A DNA stretch of 5,074 nucleotides from assembly GCA_043778315.1 (NCBI GenBank), contig JAYWGJ010000318.1, positions 1-5,074 on the forward strand, given 5' to 3'. Below the pieces are notes generated by a model, which was not told the DNA's origin, did no database searches, and saw only the letters and a program-made list of their open reading frames with translations. Position numbers and translations under genes: made by a program. Below are positions 1 to 5,074 of the stretch, piece by piece. This stretch comes from JBEEMU01 sp043778315 (GTDB taxonomy: Bacteria; Bacteroidota; Bacteroidia; Chitinophagales; Saprospiraceae). Positions within the stretch are counted from its first letter, which is position 1. The number at the start of each line of letters is the position of its first letter.

Positions 1-34
1 AAGAAAAACAAATAGGAATTATTTTGTCTATTTA

Positions 35-66
35 TTTGTTAATCTCAAAACAATCAAGTACATTTG
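35..66 (+). promoter_or_regulatory. Bacteroidota-type promoter of the M1 aminopeptidase gene
   Basis: A TTTG box at 35-38 is followed by a 20-base spacer and TACATTTG at 59-66. This is a full match to TAnnTTTG, the -7 element read by the primary sigma factor of Bacteroidota, with the usual spacing to the -33 box. Transcription would begin a few bases past 70, leaving a leader of only about 10-15 bases before the ATG at 86. That leader is A-rich and has no Shine-Dalgarno sequence, which is normal in this phylum. The motif is seen directly; its activity is inferred. Confidence 0.7.
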
Positions 67-85
67 TATTACAATAAAACTCAAT

Positions 86-2035
86 ATGAACCCAAAATCT
101 TTCTTGAGTCTGTTTTTTGTATCACTCACCCTGCATAGTTTGTACGCGCAATGCAGCGAAGGCGAAGATTATACACTCCGCAGCATTCCCGAAATGGAAG
201 CTGTGGCGCATCGTGCGTTATTTAACATACAAAATACCAGCAATGTAGCAAGCGGTTACGATTTGAAATACCATAGATTAGAATTAGATATTGACCCGAA
301 CGTTTTTTATGTCAAAGGCAATGTCACTTCTTATTTCAAAACCACTACCGCAACGAATAGCATAAAATTTGATATTATAGATGCCTTAGTCGTCGACTCC
401 GTCAAATATCACCAAACGCTACTCACTTACACGCACCCGATAGGCGCGGATTTATTAGACATCGCGCTGCCTACTACCCTACCGCTCAACACCCTCGACT
501 CGCTCACCGTGTATTATCAAGGTGTGCCGCAATCAAGCGGCTTCGGCTCGTTCATCAAAGGCAATCACAATAATACACCTATTATATGGACACTTTCTGA
601 GCCTTACGGCGCGAAGGAATGGTGGCCCTGCAAGCAGAGTTTGGACGACAAAATCGACTCCTTAGATATGTACGTCACTACGCCTGCCGCCTATCGCGCC
701 GCAGGTAACGGCTTATTAGTAGGTACAAAAATACTCGGCAACCAAAAGCAATACCACTGGAAACACCGCTACCCTATCACCGCGTATTTGGTCGCTACGG
801 CTGTCACTAATTATGCGGTTTACTCTGATTTTGTACCGATGAATACGGGACAAAACTTGGAGGTTTTGAACTACGTTTACCCCGAAGACTCGCTCACTAT
901 CTCGGCGCAAACGCCCGATGTAGTGCCTACTTTGCAGCTATACAATACGCTTTTTGAAAATTATCCATTCAGAAACGAAAAATACGGTCACGCGCAGTTC
1001 GGCTGGGGCGGCGGCATGGAGCATCAAACCATGAGTTTCATGGTCAATTTCGAGCGGTATTTGATGGCACACGAACTCGCACATCAATGGTTTGGCGACA
1101 AAATCACTTGCGCGAGTTGGAAAGATATTTGGCTCAACGAAGGTTTCGCAACCTATTGCGAAGGCTTAACGACCGAACACCGCGAACCGACTGATTGGCT
1201 CGGCTGGAAGCAACGCTCCATCGATTTTGTTACTTCCGACCCTGCGGGCAGCGTTTATGTGGACGATACGACCAACGTTTGGCGCGTTTTTGACAGCCGC
1301 CTGAGCTACTCGAAAGGCGGCATGGTACTCCATCAATTACGTTGGCTATTGGGCGAACAGGTGTTTTTTCAAGGCATCAAAAACTATTTGGCGCACCCAA
1401 ATTACGCCTACAAATACGCAACAACCGATAATTTTAGAGCCGTAATGGAGCAGACCGCAGGACGCAGCCTCACCGATTATTTTCAGAAATGGATATACGG
1501 ACAAGGTTATCCGAACTACGATATTACTTGGTCACAAAATGGCAGCAATTTGAATTTAATTGTCAATCAAACGGCCTCGTACAGCAATACTTTTTTTGAT
1601 TTGCCTATACCGATGAAAGCCGTAGGCGCGAACGGGCAAATAGCCGACTTCACCTTAAATAATACCCTTAATGGGCAAATATTCAACCAAAATATTAATT
1701 TTCAGATTACACAATTGGTTTTCGACCCCGAATATTGGCTTATAGCCAAATGCAATTTATCGCGCACCGTGGGTATACCCGTGATTGAAAATAATGTCGA
1801 TTTGCTGGTGTTCCCGAACCCTGCACACGACGTAGTAAACATACACGTCATCGGTGGCGACAACACGCTGCGCCGCATCATTTTGAGCGATATATTAGGT
1901 AGAGAACTCAACGTTTTCAGCGACGCTCGCGGCTTGATACAATACCAAATACCTGTGGGCAGCCTCGAAAGCGGCACTTATATTTTACAAATAGAGACCG
2001 ATAAAGGCACTCGCGTAGAGCGCGTAGCGCGATAG
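86..2035 (+). CDS. Secreted M1-family zinc aminopeptidase with T9SS C-terminal sorting domain
   Basis: This complete gene encodes a 649-residue gluzincin expected to remove N-terminal amino acids from peptides outside the cell. Residues 1-21 form a Sec signal peptide, with likely cleavage after SLYA. Residues about 55-245 are the M1 N-terminal beta domain, including EWWPCKQSLDDK near 178-189. The catalytic domain has the amine-binding motif GGGMEH (308-313, E312), the zinc motif HELAH (329-333), the third zinc ligand E352 in NEGFA, and the likely catalytic tyrosine Y408 in SYSKGG. HEXXH-X18-E spacing is exact, so the enzyme should be active. A short beta-rich domain (about 478-556) follows. 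Residues about 571-649 are a type A sorting domain beginning VDLLVFPNP, read by T9SS. The large helical C-terminal domain of PepN-type enzymes is absent, as in many secreted Bacteroidota M1 enzymes. The ATG at 86 is chosen because it gives an intact signal peptide and sits just behind a strong promoter. The substrate preference cannot be read from the sequence. Confidence 0.95.
   Translation: MNPKSFLSLFFVSLTLHSLYAQCSEGEDYTLRSIPEMEAVAHRALFNIQNTSNVASGYDLKYHRLELDIDPNVFYVKGNVTSYFKTTTATNSIKFDIIDALVVDSVKYHQTLLTYTHPIGADLLDIALPTTLPLNTLDSLTVYYQGVPQSSGFGSFIKGNHNNTPIIWTLSEPYGAKEWWPCKQSLDDKIDSLDMYVTTPAAYRAAGNGLLVGTKILGNQKQYHWKHRYPITAYLVATAVTNYAVYSDFVPMNTGQNLEVLNYVYPEDSLTISAQTPDVVPTLQLYNTLFENYPFRNEKYGHAQFGWGGGMEHQTMSFMVNFERYLMAHELAHQWFGDKITCASWKDIWLNEGFATYCEGLTTEHREPTDWLGWKQRSIDFVTSDPAGSVYVDDTTNVWRVFDSRLSYSKGGMVLHQLRWLLGEQVFFQGIKNYLAHPNYAYKYATTDNFRAVMEQTAGRSLTDYFQKWIYGQGYPNYDITWSQNGSNLNLIVNQTASYSNTFFDLPIPMKAVGANGQIADFTLNNTLNGQIFNQNINFQITQLVFDPEYWLIAKCNLSRTVGIPVIENNVDLLVFPNPAHDVVNIHVIGGDNTLRRIILSDILGRELNVFSDARGLIQYQIPVGSLESGTYILQIETDKGTRVERVAR
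1796..2032 (+). other. T9SS type A C-terminal sorting domain of the M1 aminopeptidase
   Basis: Residues 571-649 of the aminopeptidase show the pattern of this domain family: VFPNPAHDVVNIHV at 575-588, then a central strand with LSDILGRELNVF, then SGTYILQIETDKGTRVERV, ending within three residues of the stop. In the family, the domain directs export through the outer-membrane T9SS translocon and is usually removed on export, with anchoring to the surface or release into the medium. It gives a length yardstick of about 75 residues from the VFPNP motif to the end. Confidence 0.9.
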
Positions 2036-2078
2036 GATTGCAATATCTTATTGTAGCTAAAAACATTATTCAAACCCG

Positions 2079-2119
2079 AAAAAATAGATAATCCCCAGGC
2101 GTGGCTTATCTATTTTTTT
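2079..2119 (+). terminator. Long AT-rich stem-loop terminator after the M1 gene
   Basis: Bases 2079-2091 (AAAAAATAGATAA) pair perfectly with 2106-2118 (TTATCTATTTTTT), giving a 13-bp stem. The 14-base GC-rich loop can form a small inner CCA/TGG pairing. The 3' arm is itself the T-tract and the 5' arm starts with an A-tract, so the hairpin could in principle work on both strands. It begins 43 bases past the M1 stop codon at 2033-2035. It should end the M1 transcript and isolate it from the M4 gene downstream. Confidence 0.8.
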
Positions 2120-2144
2120 GTTATAATAATTACACTTATATTTG
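2117..2144 (+). promoter_or_regulatory. Bacteroidota-type promoter of the M4 peptidase gene
   Basis: TATATTTG at 2137-2144 matches the TAnnTTTG -7 element exactly. The best -33 candidate is TTTG at 2117-2120, which overlaps the last bases of the terminator T-tract. The spacer is 16 bases, shorter than the usual 19-20, so this half of the call is weaker. Transcription would start near 2150 and give a leader of about 40 bases before the ATG at 2190. No Shine-Dalgarno sequence is visible in that leader. Confidence 0.55.
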
Positions 2145-2189
2145 TAAAATATTTATTTACTCAATAGACCAATCTAAAACCAATCTTAC

Positions 2190-5074
2190 ATGATGTTCAA
2201 AAAAATCCTTCTAATCGGTATCGGCAGTATTGCTGTACAAAACGCCGCTTTCGCGCAACAAAAACCCGTACTCGCGCCTGGCGCGCCCGTGCAAACACAA
2301 GGCGTGAAGCTGCATCGTCCCAATTTCACCAAAAACGAAAGCTTGGAGCAAACCACACCTGCCACTTACCGTGCGTTGCCGTTTATGATAAGCGACAAAG
2401 GCAGTTTTACGGTTGTTACCGAACACGACGGCTTACCTACCGCGTTGCGCGGAACGCTAAAAGATGCGAATCCGAATTTGCTAACGCAAGCAATAGATTA
2501 TTTAGAAGCGATAAAAGTTCAGTTGCGCTGCGACGCGCCAACCCGCGAATTTGTATTGGCAACCCAAACCACCGACGACCTCCAACAAACGCATTTGCAT
2601 TACACGCAAGTATATCAAGGTGTAAATATATACGCGTCAGATTTGCTGCTGCACGCCAAAGATGGTAAAATATTTATGCTGAATGGCAAATTTTTACCTA
2701 CGCCAAACACCTTAAATATGACCGCAAGCCTCGACGCGACACAAGCACTCGCGGCGGGAGTAAAAACTTTGACGGGCAAAACCGAACTCGCGCCACTCAC
2801 ACCCGACCAACTCAAACTCGTAGGCGGAACGCAATCCAAAGCGGAAAAAGTGATTTATAATGCGTCACTTTGGGACGAAAACGCCAAAAACGAAACGCAC
2901 TTGGCTTGGCAATTGGAGGTTTCGGTGTCGCCGCTCGAGCGTTACGACGTATTTATAGATGCACAAACGGGCGAAATATTGCGCAGCAGCAGCAAAGTTT
3001 GTCACGTCGACGGACCCCGAACCGCAACCGCAACCGACCTAAAAGGCGCAGCCGTAAACATCAATACCTATCAAGTAGGCAACACTTATTATATGATGGA
3101 CGGCTCGCGGACGATGTTCAATGCCGCGCAAAGTACGCTCCCGAACGACCCGATAGGCGGCATTATGACTATTGACGCGCAAAACACGTCTTCCAATAAT
3201 CTTGCTTTCGTTCAAATCACCTCGAGTAGTAACTCTTGGAACAACCCAAAAGCGGTATCAGCGCACAATAACGGCGCGTTAGCATATTTGTATTATAAAA
3301 ATACTTTTAATCGCAACTCTATCAACGGCGCGGGCGGAACTATCGTTTCGCTTATCAACGTAGCCGACGATGGTGGCGTAGGTATGGATAATGCGTATTG
3401 GAACGGCGAAGCTATGTTTTATGGCAACGGCAGCACTTATTTTACGCCTTTGGCGAAGTCGTTGGACGTAGCGGGACACGAAATGACGCATGGCGTAGTG
3501 CAGGCGACTGCCAATTTGGTGTATCAATCGCAATCGGGTGCGATGAACGAGTCGTTTGCGGATATTTTTGGTGCGATGATTGACCGCAGCAACTGGAAAA
3601 TCGGCGAAGACGTAGTCAGAGCGCAATATTTTCCGTCAGGCGCACTCCGTGACCTCTCTAATCCGCATAACGGCGCGGCAACGAACGGCAACGGCTGGCA
3701 GCCTAGTCACTTCAACGAACGCTACACTGGTACACAAGATAACGGCGGCGTTCACATCAATAGCGGCATTACCAATTACGCCTTTTATTTATTTGCGAAT
3801 AACGGAAGTATAGGCAAAGCGAAAGCGGAGCAGGTTTTTTATCGTGCGTTAAGCGTTTATTTGGTGCGTTCGTCGCAATTTCAAGACCTCCGAACCTCCG
3901 TTTTGCAATCTGTCAGCGACTTATACGGCGCGAACGCGCCCGAAATAGCGATAGCAGCTTCCGCTTTTGACCAAGTAGGCATCACGGGACCGAGCACACC
4001 TCCTGCGGGCGGCGGCGGAACGGCAGGCGGCAATTACCAAAACGATATGCAAGTGAACCCAGGCGCAGATTGGATAGTCTATAAATCTACTAATAATAAT
4101 AGATTGTATGCGGCTATGCCGACCAATATAGCAGGCGCGGTGCAAATATCGAGCCGCGAAGCGATAAGCAAACCAAGCGTTACCGACGATGGTACTTACA
4201 TCGTTTATACAGGTGTGGACAACAGAATATACGGCATCGACATCAACTGGACAACGGGTGCAGTTACAGAAAACGCCCTCGATGCAGCTACTACTTGGCG
4301 CAATATAGTGGTATCGAAAGACGGAAATCGCGTAGCGGCACTCACTACCCAAAACGACAACACTATATATGTATTTGATTTTGCGACGAGTTTAGACAAA
4401 ACTTTTACGCTCTACAACCCGACAACAGGAACGGGCGGCGCAACAACGGGCGGCGTGCAATACGCCGACGCAATGGATTTTGATTATACTGGCGAAAACC
4501 TAATTTACGACGCTTATAATATCATACAAAACTCGAGCGGCAGTAGCATCGACTACTGGGACATCGGCGTACTCAATGCGTGGACGGCTGCGAGCAGCAG
4601 TTTCCCGACAGGGAATATTCAAAAATTATTTAATGGTTTACCCGCTAATACGAGCGTGGGCAACCCTATTTTTAGTAAAAATTCACCTTATATCATTAGT
4701 TTTGACTTCATCGATTCGCGTTCAAGCCCTACAACCTATAAAGTATTGGGCGCGAACCTACAAACGGGCAACGCAGGGCTTATTTTTGCTAACGACGTAG
4801 TTGGTTATCCGTGCTACTCGCGTTTGGATAATAAAGTGCTTTTTAATGCAACCGATAATAACAGCAATCCGATATTGGGCCTTAGCGACGTAGCAACCGA
4901 TAAAATAACGGGTACGGGTACGCCTTCTATTTTTATCAGTGCGGCGAATTGGGGCGTTTGGTTTGCGAACGGCTCGCGCAGTTTTGCGGTAGCAACCGAC
5001 AATAAAACAGCGAAAAACAGCGATTTGCAGGTATTCCCGAACCCGAGTCGCGGCGATTTGCTCGTCCGTTTCCG
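2190..5074 (+). CDS. Secreted M4 (thermolysin-like) metallopeptidase with beta-propeller region and T9SS sorting domain, 3' partial
   Basis: The frame is open from the ATG at 2190 to the window edge: 961 whole codons plus two bases, no stop. The product is a zinc endopeptidase made as a secreted proenzyme. Residues 1-22 are a Sec signal peptide (cleavage after AAFA). An FTP propeptide motif lies near 129-165 (YQGVNIYASDLLLH) and a PepSY-like segment near 190-265; together they are expected to chaperone and inhibit the enzyme before removal. The M4 domain spans about 275-600. It shows NAYWNG (401-406), the zinc motif HEMTH (430-434, catalytic E431), the third ligand E454 in NESFADIFG, Y445, R487, and H522 in DNGGVHINSG, matching thermolysin H142, E143, H146, E166, Y157, R203 and H231. 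A glycine-rich linker (604-616) leads to propeller-like repeats (about 618-931), then a sorting domain from about 945 with VFPNPSRG at 948-955. By comparison with the M1 protein, about 60 residues are missing. A second ATG at 2193 is an equally possible start. Confidence 0.95.
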   Translation, partial: MMFKKILLIGIGSIAVQNAAFAQQKPVLAPGAPVQTQGVKLHRPNFTKNESLEQTTPATYRALPFMISDKGSFTVVTEHDGLPTALRGTLKDANPNLLTQAIDYLEAIKVQLRCDAPTREFVLATQTTDDLQQTHLHYTQVYQGVNIYASDLLLHAKDGKIFMLNGKFLPTPNTLNMTASLDATQALAAGVKTLTGKTELAPLTPDQLKLVGGTQSKAEKVIYNASLWDENAKNETHLAWQLEVSVSPLERYDVFIDAQTGEILRSSSKVCHVDGPRTATATDLKGAAVNINTYQVGNTYYMMDGSRTMFNAAQSTLPNDPIGGIMTIDAQNTSSNNLAFVQITSSSNSWNNPKAVSAHNNGALAYLYYKNTFNRNSINGAGGTIVSLINVADDGGVGMDNAYWNGEAMFYGNGSTYFTPLAKSLDVAGHEMTHGVVQATANLVYQSQSGAMNESFADIFGAMIDRSNWKIGEDVVRAQYFPSGALRDLSNPHNGAATNGNGWQPSHFNERYTGTQDNGGVHINSGITNYAFYLFANNGSIGKAKAEQVFYRALSVYLVRSSQFQDLRTSVLQSVSDLYGANAPEIAIAASAFDQVGITGPSTPPAGGGGTAGGNYQNDMQVNPGADWIVYKSTNNNRLYAAMPTNIAGAVQISSREAISKPSVTDDGTYIVYTGVDNRIYGIDINWTTGAVTENALDAATTWRNIVVSKDGNRVAALTTQNDNTIYVFDFATSLDKTFTLYNPTTGTGGATTGGVQYADAMDFDYTGENLIYDAYNIIQNSSGSSIDYWDIGVLNAWTAASSSFPTGNIQKLFNGLPANTSVGNPIFSKNSPYIISFDFIDSRSSPTTYKVLGANLQTGNAGLIFANDVVGYPCYSRLDNKVLFNATDNNSNPILGLSDVATDKITGTGTPSIFISAANWGVWFANGSRSFAVATDNKTAKNSDLQVFPNPSRGDLLVRF
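4023..4982 (+). other. PD40/TolB-like beta-propeller region inside the M4 peptidase
   Basis: Between the catalytic and sorting domains, at least six segments follow one pattern: a start with P, a short D/N-G or S-x-N turn, a hydrophobic strand, a polar turn, then a strand ending near D. They lie at about residues 618-643 (NPGADWIVYKS), 660-685 (KPSVTDDGTYIVYTG), 703-731 (VVSKDGNRVAALTT), 758-792 (DFDYTGENLIYDAY), 823-855 (NPIFSKNSPYIISF) and 872-902 (YPCYSRLDNKVLFNA). The spacing is about 43-65 residues, which fits propeller blades. Such domains usually bind proteins or glycans, so a role in holding substrate or surface polymers is plausible but not shown. The fold is called from pattern only. 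Confidence 0.6.
5022..5074 (+). other. Start of a T9SS type A sorting domain, cut by the window edge
   Basis: The last visible residues of the M4 protein, DLQVFPNPSRGDLLVRF (945-961), match the opening of a type A sorting domain and closely parallel DLLVFPNPAHDVVNIHV in the M1 protein. Only the first strand is visible. The rest, including the expected glycine-tyrosine strand near the C-terminus, lies beyond base 5074. Confidence 0.85.

Noticed and set aside
1702..1977. A 91-codon minus-strand open frame near the end of the M1 gene.
   Set aside because: It lies opposite the T9SS sorting domain of the M1 protein. It has no domain signature and no promoter reading into it.
2041..2189. A possible small gene, small RNA or riboswitch in the intergenic region.
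   Set aside because: The 154 bases are accounted for by the terminator hairpin, the promoter and a short A-rich leader. No conserved RNA fold or credible small open frame is visible.
2870..3175. A 101-codon plus-strand open frame with a very basic, arginine-rich product.
   Set aside because: It overlaps the M4 gene in another frame, across the PepSY and early catalytic region where the M4 frame shows clear family motifs. The composition is low-complexity and matches no family I recognise.
3279..3626. A 115-codon minus-strand open frame.
   Set aside because: It is antisense to the zinc-binding core of the M4 peptidase (HEMTH and NESFADIFG). The motifs on the plus strand explain the sequence fully.
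3921..4352. A 143-codon minus-strand open frame.
   Set aside because: It lies opposite the M4 gene, has no promoter or recognisable domain, and overlaps a conserved coding frame. It is an antisense shadow.
2190..5074. The possibility that the M4 gene is broken or frameshifted.
   Set aside because: The reading frame is uninterrupted from the signal peptide to the sorting domain and all catalytic residues are present. The missing end is due only to the window edge.

Overview
The window looks like a piece of a Bacteroidota chromosome. The evidence is two near-canonical Bacteroidota promoters (TTTG, a spacer, then TAnnTTTG), no Shine-Dalgarno sequence before either start codon, and two secreted proteins that both carry the type A C-terminal sorting signature (VFPNP) of the type IX secretion system (T9SS), which is confined to this phylum. 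I cannot name a genus from the sequence.

Layout, left to right, all on the plus strand. Bases 1-85 hold the first promoter and an AT-rich inverted repeat that may be the tail of an upstream gene's terminator. Bases 86-2035 encode a complete secreted M1-family zinc aminopeptidase (649 aa) with a T9SS sorting domain. Bases 2036-2189 are intergenic: a long AT-rich stem-loop terminator is followed at once by a second promoter. Bases 2190-5074 encode a secreted M4 (thermolysin-like) zinc endopeptidase. This gene is still open at the window edge: 961 codons are visible, and it ends inside its own sorting domain. There is no stretch of 300 bases without a gene.

Both products are predicted to pass the inner membrane by Sec and the outer membrane by T9SS, ending on the cell surface or in the medium. 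An endopeptidase that opens proteins and an aminopeptidase that trims the peptides would complement each other in extracellular protein breakdown. That cooperation is inferred from the families. The terminator and separate promoters suggest two adjacent single-gene units rather than one operon.

The least ordinary element is the roughly 320-residue region of the M4 protein between the catalytic domain and the sorting domain. It reads as repeated PD40/TolB-like beta-propeller blades. I found no RNA gene, CRISPR array, insertion sequence or phage gene, and no evidence of a wholly new system.
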